From Clostridiales bacterium (lineage in GTDB: Bacteria > Bacillota > Clostridia > Lachnospirales > Lachnospiraceae): a DNA stretch of 45,487 bases. Below, one piece after another: positions 32,808 to 42,064 of this stretch (positions are counted from its first letter, which is position 1; every line of letters starts with the position of its first letter). The DNA is taken from positions 1 through 45,487 of the forward strand of contig JAAYNV010000026.1 of NCBI GenBank assembly GCA_012520645.1. The letters are read 5' to 3'. The translations under genes were made by a program, and so were the position numbers. The notes under the pieces are model-generated. The model was not told the origin of the DNA and made no database searches. It saw only the letters and a program-made list of their open reading frames with translations.

Positions 32808-33443
32808 ATGACAAACAAACAAAAAGCATTTGAAAAAACAGCCGGAACCATTATCGGGCAGCTGGAAAAACGAGGTATGGAAGGGTATTTTTATGCTGAC
32901 TCCAAATCCTGTGTAGACGCTGTGCTCTCCATGATGGAAGCCGGCAGTTCTGTTGCATGGGGCGGCAGCGAATCCATTAAGGAATGTGGTCTGATGAACG
33001 CCATAAAAAGCGGCAACTATGAACTGATCGACCGCTCCACCGCAAAAACTCCGGAAGAAAGCCGGGAAATATTCGGAAAGAGCATCCTGTCTGACTATTT
33101 CCTGATGAGCACCAATGCCATCACTTTAAATGGAGAACTGATTAACATTGACGGCAACTCCAACCGTGTAGCCTGTCTGGCACATGGTCCCCGCCATGTC
33201 ATAATCATCGTGGGCATGAACAAAATCGTGACCGATGTGGCTTGCGGCATCGAGAGAGTCCGTAATTTTGCGGCACCGCCAAATGCTGTACGGCTTGGCA
33301 CAAAAACTCCCTGCGGTGTGACCGGCACCTGCAGCGACTGTTTCTCTCCGGACTGCATGTGCTGTCAGATTCTGGTGACCCGTTTCAGCCGTCATCCGGG
33401 CCGCATCAAGGTCTTCTTTATCGCAGAAGAGCTGGGCTATTAA
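32808..33443 (+). CDS. LUD-domain protein (LutC/YkgG-like, DUF162)
   Basis: The start is the ATG at 32808, 11 bases after AGGAG; a GTG at 32796 overlaps that site. The 211-residue protein matches the stand-alone LUD family: VLSMMEAGSSVAWGGSESIKECGL, the DYFLMSTNAIT region, GNRVACLAHGP-like RVACLAHGP and IVGMNKIV. It ends with a Cys cluster (CGVTGTCSDCFSPDCMCC) often present in this clostridial subgroup. LUD proteins act in lactate utilisation or redox; no lutA/lutB neighbours are present, so the substrate is unknown. It is monocistronic with its own terminator. Confidence 0.87.
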   Translation: MTNKQKAFEKTAGTIIGQLEKRGMEGYFYADSKSCVDAVLSMMEAGSSVAWGGSESIKECGLMNAIKSGNYELIDRSTAKTPEESREIFGKSILSDYFLMSTNAITLNGELINIDGNSNRVACLAHGPRHVIIIVGMNKIVTDVACGIERVRNFAAPPNAVRLGTKTPCGVTGTCSDCFSPDCMCCQILVTRFSRHPGRIKVFFIAEELGY

Positions 33444-33460
33444 ACGCCCAGCTCTTTTTT
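33428..33460 (+). terminator. Terminator of the LUD-domain gene
   Basis: AGAGCTGGGC/GCCCAGCTCT arms (33428-33437, 33446-33455), then TTTTT; the left arm includes the last codons. Confidence 0.9.
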
Positions 33461-33502
33461 CTATAATTACCATATAAAACGATGTGCACTCGCACGAACT
33501 AT

Positions 33503-34882
33503 CTATTCATTGCGAATCGCTGCCAACGGACTTAAACGCATGGCACGGAGGGATGGGAAAAATCCGGCTGCCATACCGACTACGACCGCAAACAGAATCG
33601 AGGCTCCTGCAAGCCATGGTGGAATATAGGACATCATAGAAGTATTGCCGCTCTGCTCAATGACCTTGTTAATGATCAGGGAAATTCCTTCACTGAGCAT
33701 AAGTCCAATGACACCGCCGATAAAGCCGATAAAACCTGCTTCCATTAAAAACAGCATCTGAATGTTGCGCAGATCACAGCCCAGTACCTTCATAACACCG
33801 ATTTCCTTCGTTCTTTCATAGATGGACATCATCATCGTATTGGTAATACCGATTGCGGCAACCAAAAGAGATACCGCGCCGATTCCACCCAATACCGCCT
33901 GTACATTGGCAAACTGCTTCTGCATGGACTCTACCCATTCGGCATTGCTGTTTGCCTGATAGCCCATTTCAGTGATCCTCTGTTGTACCTCCTTGACGTG
34001 TTCCATCGAATCCACATCCACATAAATGCTGTTGTAGTACAGCTCCTTGTATGGCTTTCCGGTCTTAGTCGTAGGCTGACCCGGAATCGCCTTATTCTTG
34101 AATATTTTTTTCAGCTGCTGCTCCAATGTATTGATATCGCAATAGACGCTCCAGCTGTAACTCCGGTAATCCTCCGGTCCGCCTGCAGCCACACCGCATG
34201 CCTCAACCAGATATTTCTTTGGCGGTGCAACGGGCTGTGTGGAACTGTCACCGCCGCTTTGAGACTGATAATAGGCATCCATATCAAAGATGACAAACAT
34301 CGGATCTGTCATCAGATCAATATCCGGCATCACTCCGGTCATCCAATAGCCCTCTCCGGTCTTTGCATTACTGAAATCCTGCAGAATCAGATTCCCATAG
34401 AAAAATCTTAGTTTCTCCTCTCCTGCCTTTGGCAGTTCTCCTTCTCCTACCGGAATTCCCATTGCCTCCAGTGCCTCCGGCTGCATTCCCTGTATGTTCA
34501 GGTAACATTCGTACATCCCGTATTTTGCCAGAGCATTCACAGAAAGTACTGGGGAGACATTTTCCACATAAGGCAGATTTCGTATGGTCTCCACCAGTTC
34601 CGCATCCAGCCTTTTTTCCTCCTGATCCTTACTGCCTGATTCCCCGGCAAAATCCACCTCGTATCCGTAGGCTCCGCCTCCGCTCTGGTAAACATTAATC
34701 GTCGTCAGTCCGCCGTTCTGATTGATTTCCTCCATCGTAGCCTTGTTCAGCCCAAGTCCGAGCGAAACCATGACCACGATGGATGCCGTACCGATTACCA
34801 CTCCCAGCACGGTCAATATTGTTCTTACCTTCCGCTTCCAAAGGCTGCTGCAGCTCATCCGAAGCATATCCAGAAATTTCAT
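33503..34882 (-). CDS. MacB/FtsX-type ABC transporter permease
   Basis: The start is taken as the ATG at 34882 (MKFLDMLRMS); a GTG at 34894 also follows the AAGGAAAGG site but too closely. About 459 residues with the MacB_PCD plan: one N-terminal helix (KRKVRTILTVLGVVIGTASIVVMVSLG), a large extracellular domain (about 60-320), and three C-terminal helices with the FtsX signature TNTMMMSIYERTKEIGVMKVLGCDLRNI. With the ATPase (36648-37370) it would form a mechanotransmission-type complex moving peptides, drugs or signals. Last gene of the three-gene operon. Confidence 0.9.
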   Translation of the reverse strand: MKFLDMLRMSCSSLWKRKVRTILTVLGVVIGTASIVVMVSLGLGLNKATMEEINQNGGLTTINVYQSGGGAYGYEVDFAGESGSKDQEEKRLDAELVETIRNLPYVENVSPVLSVNALAKYGMYECYLNIQGMQPEALEAMGIPVGEGELPKAGEEKLRFFYGNLILQDFSNAKTGEGYWMTGVMPDIDLMTDPMFVIFDMDAYYQSQSGGDSSTQPVAPPKKYLVEACGVAAGGPEDYRSYSWSVYCDINTLEQQLKKIFKNKAIPGQPTTKTGKPYKELYYNSIYVDVDSMEHVKEVQQRITEMGYQANSNAEWVESMQKQFANVQAVLGGIGAVSLLVAAIGITNTMMMSIYERTKEIGVMKVLGCDLRNIQMLFLMEAGFIGFIGGVIGLMLSEGISLIINKVIEQSGNTSMMSYIPPWLAGASILFAVVVGMAAGFFPSLRAMRLSPLAAIRNE

Positions 34883-34917
34883 ATCACAGACCACGCCTTT
34901 CCTTACATTGCACTGTC

Positions 34918-36651
34918 TTACTCCTTCTTATCGCCTGTTTCATCGTTTAAATCAAACAGATCCTCCGCCAGTTCCTTTGCCTGCTTTCTCTTTTTCCGTA
35001 CCTTCAAAATCACAATAACCACTATGACAACCACTACCACCGCTGCCACAATACCGATTACCAAGCCTTTGCTGCCACCCTCTTCTTCAAGCGGTTCCAT
35101 ATCTTCACCGTACATGCCTTCCATGCCCGGATCCATCAAAGCCTCTTCCATGACAAACAGCTCAATTTCCTTTTCCTGCTCGGTTACGTTTCCCGCATCA
35201 TCCTCATAAGAAATGATGGCTTTGATCTTTCCGTCATCCATGGTCGGAGCCACGCCGTCTAACATCGTATCCACATTGCCGGTTCCACCAGCTTCCAGCT
35301 TGCCGACAAATGCTTCCCCGCCGGATATGCTGTCTCCCTTGAACTTGACCTGCACATTATACAGTGTTGTCTTTCCGGTATTGTATATGCTGAACATCAC
35401 ATTTGACTGCCCGCCTACATAGATGCTTGCAGGCATAACCTCCGGAGTGCTCATATCAAACTTAGCTTCCTGTTTCACCGGAATTGAAACACTGGTTTCT
35501 GCCGTATAAGGATTATACTTCTCATCCTCATACTGCATTTTTACATTCAGGGCATATGGCTTTTGTACCAGATCCGCTTTGGCTGTCATTTCAATGTTCA
35601 TATCTGCCGTTCCGCCGACCGGAATCGTATCTATGTAAGCGCTGTTAGAACCGGAAGTCGGCAGGAATGCCGCATACAGGGTATCCTCGTCCTTTCCTTC
35701 CTTTGCTGCTTCCAGATCGATCTGGATATTGGAAACCGCAGTCCGTTTCGAAGTATTCTTCACATGAATCGTAAGTAAAAAGGTATCTCCGGCATAGACC
35801 TCCTGCGGGTTTGTTTCAAATCCGGTTACCACAATTCTCGGTGTGGAGCTCTTTCCGCTCTCCTCTTCCTCACCGTCCGTGCTGCCGCTTCCGGGTGCTC
35901 CCTCGGTCTTGACAAAGGTATAGAGCTTGGCAGTCTCCGATTTATTGTTCCGGCTGTAAAGCACATTGAATTCCAGCTTATAATAGCCGCTCAAAACATC
36001 CTCTCTTGTCGTAAAGGTATAGTGGATTTCCCTGTGATTGAGCCATGTTTCCTCCTTATTGGTACTGCCGGGAATTTCCGTAATACGCTCCGAATATCCG
36101 GTCTTTTCGATTTCAAAAGGCCACTCCTTGACAGAACCGGACATGGTCGGTGTCACCGTCACGTCATCAATCCATTCACTTCCCATATTGTAGATGGGCA
36201 CAATGACTGTCACCTGCTCACCATACTTTGCCTGTGAAACCGGCGCATTGTCCCCAATCACAAGAAATTCACTGGTGGAGGTCGGAATCTCCTCTATCAC
36301 CTTATTAATATAGGCATCCATCAGCCCTTTCGTCTCGGAAACATATGTGGAAAGATCGCTTACACGGTAAGCATCGTTTATCAGCTTCTTCCCGTTCTCC
36401 ATAATCTCCTTCAGTTTCTTCTTATCTTCTTCGGACAAATCATCATTTAAAAGCATCAGATTATCATAATAGCGGTAGAGCTGATGCTTGGCAGCCGCAC
36501 TCTCCTCCTTCATAATCTCCTCTTCGGTTTTCTCATCCTTGTCCTTATCTGCATCATTTTCCGATACTGCCTGTACTCTCATGGCAGGAAGTGCCGGCAT
36601 CATTGCTAAAGCGGCTGCAAACAGTACGACTTTTATCACATGCTTTCTCAT
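34918..36651 (-). CDS. Exported CARDB-like adaptor protein of the ABC system, membrane anchored
   Basis: The 577-residue product has a signal peptide (residues about 1-28, ending PAMRVQA), a charged helical part (about 40-115), and at least two Ig-like CARDB/COG1361 modules in which the sequence alternates VYAGDTFLLTIHVKNTSK and IYVGGQSNVMFSIYNTGKTTLYNVQV. A C-terminal membrane helix (VIGIVAAVVVVVIVVIVIL) is followed by a basic and then acidic cytoplasmic tail. It lies between ATPase and permease, whose overlap and spacing show one operon, and probably takes the place of a MacA-like extracytoplasmic partner. The ATG overlaps the ATPase stop by four bases. Confidence 0.8.
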   Translation of the reverse strand: MRKHVIKVVLFAAALAMMPALPAMRVQAVSENDADKDKDEKTEEEIMKEESAAAKHQLYRYYDNLMLLNDDLSEEDKKKLKEIMENGKKLINDAYRVSDLSTYVSETKGLMDAYINKVIEEIPTSTSEFLVIGDNAPVSQAKYGEQVTVIVPIYNMGSEWIDDVTVTPTMSGSVKEWPFEIEKTGYSERITEIPGSTNKEETWLNHREIHYTFTTREDVLSGYYKLEFNVLYSRNNKSETAKLYTFVKTEGAPGSGSTDGEEEESGKSSTPRIVVTGFETNPQEVYAGDTFLLTIHVKNTSKRTAVSNIQIDLEAAKEGKDEDTLYAAFLPTSGSNSAYIDTIPVGGTADMNIEMTAKADLVQKPYALNVKMQYEDEKYNPYTAETSVSIPVKQEAKFDMSTPEVMPASIYVGGQSNVMFSIYNTGKTTLYNVQVKFKGDSISGGEAFVGKLEAGGTGNVDTMLDGVAPTMDDGKIKAIISYEDDAGNVTEQEKEIELFVMEEALMDPGMEGMYGEDMEPLEEEGGSKGLVIGIVAAVVVVVIVVIVILKVRKKRKQAKELAEDLFDLNDETGDKKE

Positions 36652-37370
36652 TTCAAACTCTCCTCTTTTTTTGTATTCTCTTCAATCGAAACAATCTTTC
36701 CATCTATAATGCGAAAAATCCGATCGGCAAAACCTGCCAGATAATTATCATGCGTTACCATAACAAGCGTCTGATTCTGTTCCCTGACCACCCTGCGCAT
36801 TAGTTCCATAACCTCCTTGGAGGTATTGGAATCCAGATTTCCGGTGGGCTCATCCGCAAAAATGATCTCCGGATTCACAACCAGTGCCCTCGCCACACCG
36901 ACTCTCTGCTGCTGTCCGCCGGACATCTGGGTCGGTCTGTGTTTCTTATGCTTACGAAGTCCCACCAGATCCAGTACCACATCTGCCTTCTGCATCCGGG
37001 TCTTCTTATCCATACCCTGAAAGGTAAGGGGCAATGCCACATTTTCCACCGCATTCATCGTCGGCATCAGATTAAAGGACTGGAAAATAAATCCAATGTG
37101 CTCCCTGCGGAACCGTACCAGCTGGTTTTCACTCTTATTCTCCATATGCTCACCGGCAATGACAATCTCTCCCTTTGTCGGTTTTTCCAGGCCGGCTAAC
37201 ATATTCAAAAGAGTGGATTTCCCCGAACCAGAGGTACCGACAATGGAGCAGAACTCACCTTTATAAATCGTAAAATCCACCCCGTTTAAGGCGCGTACAC
37301 GACTGTCACCCACGCGGTAGATTTTATAAAGATCTTTCACCTGTATGACCGGAATTCTTTTTTCCTCCAT
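36648..37370 (-). CDS. MacB/LolD-type ABC transporter ATP-binding protein
   Basis: The likely start is the ATG at 37370 (MEEKRIPVIQ), preceded by GGAAAG; the frame is open further up to 37466 but that part overlaps the lysC terminator. The 240-residue ATPase has Walker A GTSGSGKSTLL, Q-loop FQSFNLMPTMNAVENVALPL, signature MSGGQQQRVGVARAL, Walker B IIFADEPTGNLDS and the switch VTHD. The NLDSNT motif is typical of the MacB/LolD group. First gene of an operon with the adaptor and the permease. Confidence 0.92.
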   Translation of the reverse strand: MEEKRIPVIQVKDLYKIYRVGDSRVRALNGVDFTIYKGEFCSIVGTSGSGKSTLLNMLAGLEKPTKGEIVIAGEHMENKSENQLVRFRREHIGFIFQSFNLMPTMNAVENVALPLTFQGMDKKTRMQKADVVLDLVGLRKHKKHRPTQMSGGQQQRVGVARALVVNPEIIFADEPTGNLDSNTSKEVMELMRRVVREQNQTLVMVTHDNYLAGFADRIFRIIDGKIVSIEENTKKEESLK

Positions 37371-37411
37371 ACTTCTTTCCCCCATATCATAACGAAGTCT
37401 TTTCCAAAAAA

Positions 37412-37436
37412 AGTGCGTATGGAAACCATACGCACT
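37412..37436 (-). terminator. Terminator of the threonine/lysine operon
   Basis: AGTGCGTATGG/CCATACGCACT, 3-base loop; on the minus strand followed by TTTTTTTGG, 64 bases after the lysC stop. Confidence 0.93.
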
Positions 37437-37499
37437 AAGTATATCATATTTTGATTCAATTACCATCCATAATTCCTTAAGGTTTTATGAAGTGCTTTG

Positions 37500-38816
37500 T
37501 CAGATTCTGGTCACAACAAAAATATCATAGATTGCCGTAATCGCCGTCTCAAAATCTTCGTTTGCCACACCGATAATGATATTTAACTCACTGGAGCCCT
37601 GATCGATCATCTTGACATTGACATTTGCATGTGCCAGCGCAGAGAAAATTCTGCCTGCCGTACCGCGTGTAGATTTCATACCACGTCCTACGACTGCAAT
37701 CAACGCCAGGTCGGATTCGATATCAATATAATCGGGTTTTGCCAGACGGTGCAGCGCAGATACCACCTTCTGTTCCTTGTGCATGAACTCATCCTGATGC
37801 ACAAATACGGTCATCGTATCAATACCGGACGGAACATGTTCAAAGGAAATACCGTTTTCTTCAAATGCCTGCAGAACTCTTCTTCCATAGCCGACCTCAG
37901 AGTTCATCATTGCCTTATCCACATTGACGGAACAAAAGCCCTTCTTTCCGGCAATACCGGTAATGACATATTTGGACTTCTGGCAGGTGCTCTCCACGAT
38001 CCATGTTCCATTGTCCTCCGGTGCATTGGTATTCTTGATGTTAATCGGAATACCCTCATTTCTGACCGGAAAGATAGCGTCTTCATGAAGCACGCTTGCT
38101 CCCATATATGCCAGCTCTCTTAACTCACGATAGGTAATAGTCTCGATTCCCTTCGGATTGTCAATGATTCTTGGATCGGCAATCAGAAAGCCGGAAACAT
38201 CAGTCCAGTTCTCATATACCTCTGCCTTTACCGCCTTTGCAACGATAGAACCTGTGATATCGGAACCACCTCTGGAGAAGGTCTTTACCCTGCCATCCTC
38301 ATAGGAACCATAAAATCCCGGCACAACGGCACGCTCCACGCCCTCCAATCTGGCCGTTAAAAGCTCATTGGTGCGCTCTGCATCGAAGTTGCCTTCCATA
38401 TCGAATTTAATGACCTCTGCCGCGTCCACAAATTCATAACCAAGAAAGTTTGCCATGATAATGCCGTTCAAGTATTCTCCACGGGACGCCGCATAATCTT
38501 TTCCTGCTTTTTTCTTAAAGTTTTCTGCGATTTTTTTAAATTCATCATCCAAAGAGAGACTTAAGGAAAGTCCTTTTATAATCTCATCATATCTTGCCTT
38601 GATTGCTGCCAGCTTCTCCTTGAAATTTTCGCCTGCTTCCGCTGCCGCATAGCAGCCATAGAGCATATCCGTCACCTTGGTATCCTTCGCATTCCTTTTT
38701 CCCGGTGCACTTGGCACGACATACTTTCTCTGTTCATCCGCACGGATAATCTTTCCAACCTTTGCAAACTGCTCTGCGCTCGCTAAAGAGCTTCCACCAA
38801 ATTTTACTACCTTCAT
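37500..38816 (-). CDS. lysC: Aspartate kinase
   Basis: The 438-residue enzyme phosphorylates aspartate, the first step to lysine, methionine and threonine. The N-terminal KVVKFGGSSLA is the nucleotide-binding motif; FSRGGSDITGSIVAKAV and the NWTDVSGFLIADPR loop follow; two ACT domains fill the last about 150 residues (VNVDKAMMNSEVGYGRRVLQAFEENGISFEH and ALIAVVGRGMKSTRGTAGRI), so end-product feedback is expected. Last gene of the operon pheB-like, hom, apgM-like, lysC, 81 bases after apgM-like, with a strong terminator. Confidence 0.95.
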   Translation of the reverse strand: MKVVKFGGSSLASAEQFAKVGKIIRADEQRKYVVPSAPGKRNAKDTKVTDMLYGCYAAAEAGENFKEKLAAIKARYDEIIKGLSLSLSLDDEFKKIAENFKKKAGKDYAASRGEYLNGIIMANFLGYEFVDAAEVIKFDMEGNFDAERTNELLTARLEGVERAVVPGFYGSYEDGRVKTFSRGGSDITGSIVAKAVKAEVYENWTDVSGFLIADPRIIDNPKGIETITYRELRELAYMGASVLHEDAIFPVRNEGIPINIKNTNAPEDNGTWIVESTCQKSKYVITGIAGKKGFCSVNVDKAMMNSEVGYGRRVLQAFEENGISFEHVPSGIDTMTVFVHQDEFMHKEQKVVSALHRLAKPDYIDIESDLALIAVVGRGMKSTRGTAGRIFSALAHANVNVKMIDQGSSELNIIIGVANEDFETAITAIYDIFVVTRI

Positions 38817-38897
38817 TGCTGCTTCTCCTAAATATATCTGGTATTTTTTAATTCCATTTCTTTCTGAATGCCATTTCTATGCCGCCTAAAAAGTTTC

Positions 38898-40100
38898 TCA
38901 GGCTTCAAACAAATGATCGATCAGCTTATAGCCTTCTTCAAAAGCCCTGCCTGTCTGAGCGGCTGTTTCCTCATTATATTCTGTACTGCCGCTTACTTCC
39001 TTTGTACTGTCAAACAACAGATACGGTACACTGTCCGAGGTATGCGTGCGGACACGGATCGGTGTCGGATGATCCGGCAGAATGAGCATCCGGTAATCCG
39101 TTCCCCGCTTATCCAGTTCTTCACAAAGCGGTCCGATCACACGGCTGTCCAGATATTCGATTGCCTGTACCTTACGTTCCATACTTCCCTGATGTCCCAT
39201 TTCATCCGGTGCCTCTACATGGATATAGACAAAATCGTCTCCGTCCTCACACAATGCCTTTACTGCCGCCTGCATCTTGCCCTCATAGTTCGTATGCAGT
39301 CCGCCGTTTGCTCCCTCTACTTTCACGACTTTCATACCTGCGCCTACTGCAATACCCTTTAACAAATCTACTGCAGAGATCATCGTGCCCTTTTTGCCGG
39401 TCTTTTCCTCAAAAGAGGTCAAAAGCGGCTTCGTGCCCGCTCCCCAGAACCAACAACAGTTTGCAGGATTTAATCCCTGCTTCTTTCTCTCAATATTGAG
39501 CGGATGGTTTACTAAAATTTCATAGCTTCTCTTCATCATGCTGCGAAGCATCTCATCTTCCGGAAGATACTGCCCGATCTTCTGTCCCAGTACATCATGG
39601 GGCGGAGTTAACGGAACCACGGTTCCGTTTTCCCATATCATGCAATGTCTGTAACTCGTACCGGTATAAAACAGATACGTCGTATTCTGCAATTCTTTTC
39701 TAACGGCGTCAAGCAGTACCGCACAGTCCTCCGTGCTGATCTCACTGGAGCTATGATCAATGATCGTCTTTTCCTCAAATACATCCTCGTCCTCCGAAAT
39801 CGTCACAATATTGCAGCGCAGTGCAATATCTGTTTCCTTCATCGGCACACCGATGCTCAATGCCTCAAGCGGAGAGCGTCCGGAATAGTATTTTTTCGGA
39901 TCGTATCCGATCACGGAAAGATTGGCAGTATCGGATCCCGGTGCCATTCCCTCCGGTACGGTATGTACCATTCCAAGCTCTGCTTTCTTTGCCAGTCTGT
40001 CCATGGTCTCCGTCTTTGCATAAGCAAGCGGTGTCTTGCCTGAGAGCTCTGCAATCGGCTCATCTGCCATTCCATCGCCTAAAACTACAATATATTTCAT
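38898..40100 (-). CDS. ApgM-type phosphoglycerate mutase-like protein, proposed homoserine kinase
   Basis: The 400-residue protein belongs to the archaeal-type cofactor-independent phosphoglycerate mutase/alkaline phosphatase fold: N-terminal VLGDGMADEP with metal-binding Asp, PGSDTANLSVIGYDP with the catalytic Ser, HVEAPDEMGHQG, and LILPDHPTPI for the second metal site. It stands between homoserine dehydrogenase and aspartate kinase, and no thrB is in the window. Members with this gene neighbourhood are modelled as proposed homoserine kinases (TIGR02535 type). I consider that role likely; glycolytic mutase activity is the alternative. Confidence 0.85.
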   Translation of the reverse strand: MKYIVVLGDGMADEPIAELSGKTPLAYAKTETMDRLAKKAELGMVHTVPEGMAPGSDTANLSVIGYDPKKYYSGRSPLEALSIGVPMKETDIALRCNIVTISEDEDVFEEKTIIDHSSSEISTEDCAVLLDAVRKELQNTTYLFYTGTSYRHCMIWENGTVVPLTPPHDVLGQKIGQYLPEDEMLRSMMKRSYEILVNHPLNIERKKQGLNPANCCWFWGAGTKPLLTSFEEKTGKKGTMISAVDLLKGIAVGAGMKVVKVEGANGGLHTNYEGKMQAAVKALCEDGDDFVYIHVEAPDEMGHQGSMERKVQAIEYLDSRVIGPLCEELDKRGTDYRMLILPDHPTPIRVRTHTSDSVPYLLFDSTKEVSGSTEYNEETAAQTGRAFEEGYKLIDHLFEA

Positions 40101-40151
40101 GGTGCATCTCCTTTATTGATACGTGTTCTGATTTGATATGCTTTTAATATA

Positions 40152-41366
40152 CTATACGTTTTCTACACGGATACGGCTTCTCATATCACTCAATTTTGCC
40201 GCTTTCTCTGCAAATTCTTTTTCTGTCATTGTTTCGGTAATAAATGCAAATTCATCCTCCAGTCCGTCTGCCTTTACCTTCTCCACGTTTCCGAACAGCT
40301 CCTGTACCTTTGCCGCATCTGTTTCACCGACACGTACAAAGAACGGACGGCTTACGGTTTCTATGCCGGCTAACTTTACATCCTCCGCATCCCAGAAACA
40401 CATAATAGTCTTGCCCATATGTCTTGCACAGTCCACTACATCCGATACTACTGCGCTGGCAGTCGGAAGCTTTCCGGCTCCGCGTCCGTAATACATGGAA
40501 TCTCCTAACATATTTCCTCTTACGAAAACTGCATTAAAGACACCATTTACCATATGAAGCGGATGCTCTGCATCAATCATAAACGGAGATACCATAGCCA
40601 GTGTTTCGTCATTTGCAAGCTCCTTGCTCATGGCAAGCAGTTTGATGGAACGTCCCAGTTTTTTTGCATAAGCAAAATCCGCTGCACTAATCTTCGTAAT
40701 GCCTTCCGTATAGACATCTTCATATTTTACATTCTTTCCGGTCATTAAAGAGGAGAGAATCGCAATTTTGCGGCACGCGTCATATCCCTCGATATCTGCA
40801 GTCGGATCCTTTTCCGCATATCCTTTTTCCTGTGCCTCTTTTAAAACATCAGCAAAGTCTGCTCCCTCCTGCTCCATTTTAGTCAAAATATAGTTGGTCG
40901 TTCCATTTAAAATACCTGTAACCGCTTCAATTTTTTCTGCAGTCAGGGAATAGTTGAGCGGACGGATAATCGGAATACCACCTCCTACGCTTGCCTCGAA
41001 CAGATAGTTACAATTATTCTCCTTTGCCAGACGTATTAACTCCGGTCCGTGATTTGCAACCAGCTCCTTATTGGAGGTACATACGCTCTTTCCGCTCATT
41101 AATGCCCTCTTGGAAAAGGTATACGCCGGCTCTACACCGCCCATTGTCTCACAGATAATATTTACATCCGGGTCATTTAAAATCACATCCACATCATGCA
41201 CTACCTTATTCTCATATGGGTCACCCGGAAAGTCTCTCAGATCAAGAATATACTTCACATTCAGCTCTTCGCCGGATTTCTTGTTTACCATCTCCTTATT
41301 CTTTTCGATGACTTCTACCACACCGCTTCCTACTGTACCATAACCAAATACTGCTACCTGAATCAT
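40152..41366 (-). CDS. hom: Homoserine dehydrogenase
   Basis: The 404-residue enzyme reduces aspartate semialdehyde to homoserine with NAD(P)H. N-terminal Rossmann motif VFGYGTVGSGVVEVI, the catalytic part with ETMGGVEPAY, the region SVGGGIPIIRPL, ILNGTTNYILTKM, and GRGAGKLPTASAVVSDV. The last about 60 residues form a short ACT-like regulatory tail, as in Gram-positive enzymes. It is 35 bases behind the ACT-protein gene and 51 bases before the apgM-like gene, in one operon for homoserine and threonine synthesis. Confidence 0.95.
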   Translation of the reverse strand: MIQVAVFGYGTVGSGVVEVIEKNKEMVNKKSGEELNVKYILDLRDFPGDPYENKVVHDVDVILNDPDVNIICETMGGVEPAYTFSKRALMSGKSVCTSNKELVANHGPELIRLAKENNCNYLFEASVGGGIPIIRPLNYSLTAEKIEAVTGILNGTTNYILTKMEQEGADFADVLKEAQEKGYAEKDPTADIEGYDACRKIAILSSLMTGKNVKYEDVYTEGITKISAADFAYAKKLGRSIKLLAMSKELANDETLAMVSPFMIDAEHPLHMVNGVFNAVFVRGNMLGDSMYYGRGAGKLPTASAVVSDVVDCARHMGKTIMCFWDAEDVKLAGIETVSRPFFVRVGETDAAKVQELFGNVEKVKADGLEDEFAFITETMTEKEFAEKAAKLSDMRSRIRVENV

Positions 41367-41401
41367 TTTTTCTTTTCCTCCTCATTCCTGTGTGCTATCC
41401 T

Positions 41402-41845
41402 TTATTCTTTTGCCAATATTTTGACATAATGGACGCCTTTCTGCGTCTCCATCTTCTCAATCATTTCCGAAACATCTCCGGTTGTCGCCAAAACCTGCAC
41501 GCTGATCGTCAGCGATGCAACCCCATTGATCGGTATACTCTGATGAATGGTCAGTATATTGGCCCCAAAATCAGCAATGATCTTTAAGACATCCGATAAA
41601 AGTCCCGGTTCATCATCCATCTGAAAGGTCAGTGTAATCGTCCTGCCCTGTGAGCTGTCATGAAACGGAAAGATGTCGTCTTTGTACTTGTAAAACGAAC
41701 TGCGGCTGATACCTACCCGGTCCACCGCTTCCTGTATGGAAAGGGTACGCTCCGACTCAATCAGCCTTTTCGCCTCAACGACTTTTAAGAGCACCTCCGG
41801 CACTGCCTTCTGTCTTACCACAAAGTACTTGGTCACTTCTGCCAT
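41402..41845 (-). CDS. pheB: ACT-domain protein, PheB/UPF0735 family
   Basis: The start is placed at ATG 41845 (MAEVTKYFVV): GAGG is ten bases upstream and the product then matches the PheB start; an ATG at 41878 has no ribosome binding site. The 147-residue protein has a helix-turn-helix-like segment (SIQEAVDRVGISRSSFYKYKDDIFPF) and a C-terminal ACT domain (TLTFQMDDEPGLLSDVLKIIADFGANILTIHQ). PheB family members bind amino acids and are often next to hom or pheA; a regulatory role in this operon is plausible. Its promoter contains a perfect palindrome (41929-41944), an obvious operator candidate. Confidence 0.88.
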   Translation of the reverse strand: MAEVTKYFVVRQKAVPEVLLKVVEAKRLIESERTLSIQEAVDRVGISRSSFYKYKDDIFPFHDSSQGRTITLTFQMDDEPGLLSDVLKIIADFGANILTIHQSIPINGVASLTISVQVLATTGDVSEMIEKMETQKGVHYVKILAKE

Positions 41846-41916
41846 AGTCTCTGCCCTCACATACATTTGTTTTTTCATGTTTTTATTTCGCGGACGCTTG
41901 TGCGCCACCGAGAGAT

Positions 41917-41945
41917 ATTTTAGCACAGTGCACAAATTTGTGCAA
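41917..41945 (-). promoter_or_regulatory. Promoter of the pheB-hom-lysC operon
   Basis: Minus strand -35 TTGCAC (41940-41945), 17-base spacer, -10 TAAAAT (41917-41922); start about 70 bases upstream of the pheB-like start codon. Confidence 0.78.
41929..41944. promoter_or_regulatory. 16-bp perfect palindrome in the operon promoter
   Basis: TGCACAAATTTGTGCA fills the -35 box and half of the spacer, as expected of a repressor operator for the aspartate-family operon. Confidence 0.65.
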
Positions 41946-41981
41946 GGGAAATTTTACATTTTTCACACAAGTATTTCTTTA

Positions 41982-42010
41982 TTGCACTACCGTGTAAAAC
42001 TCTATATAAT
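41982..42010 (+). promoter_or_regulatory. Promoter of the AIM24 gene
   Basis: Plus strand -35 TTGCAC (41982-41987), 17-base spacer, -10 TATAAT (42005-42010), divergent from the operon promoter. Confidence 0.82.
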
Positions 42011-42064
42011 ATTTCTATAACAAAGTTTATATCTATCAAACAACCACAAATGAGGGAGGCAACT

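Noticed and set aside
38817-38897. Lysine riboswitch or T-box before lysC
   Set aside because: The gap is only 81 bases inside an operon and contains no recognisable riboswitch core or terminator.
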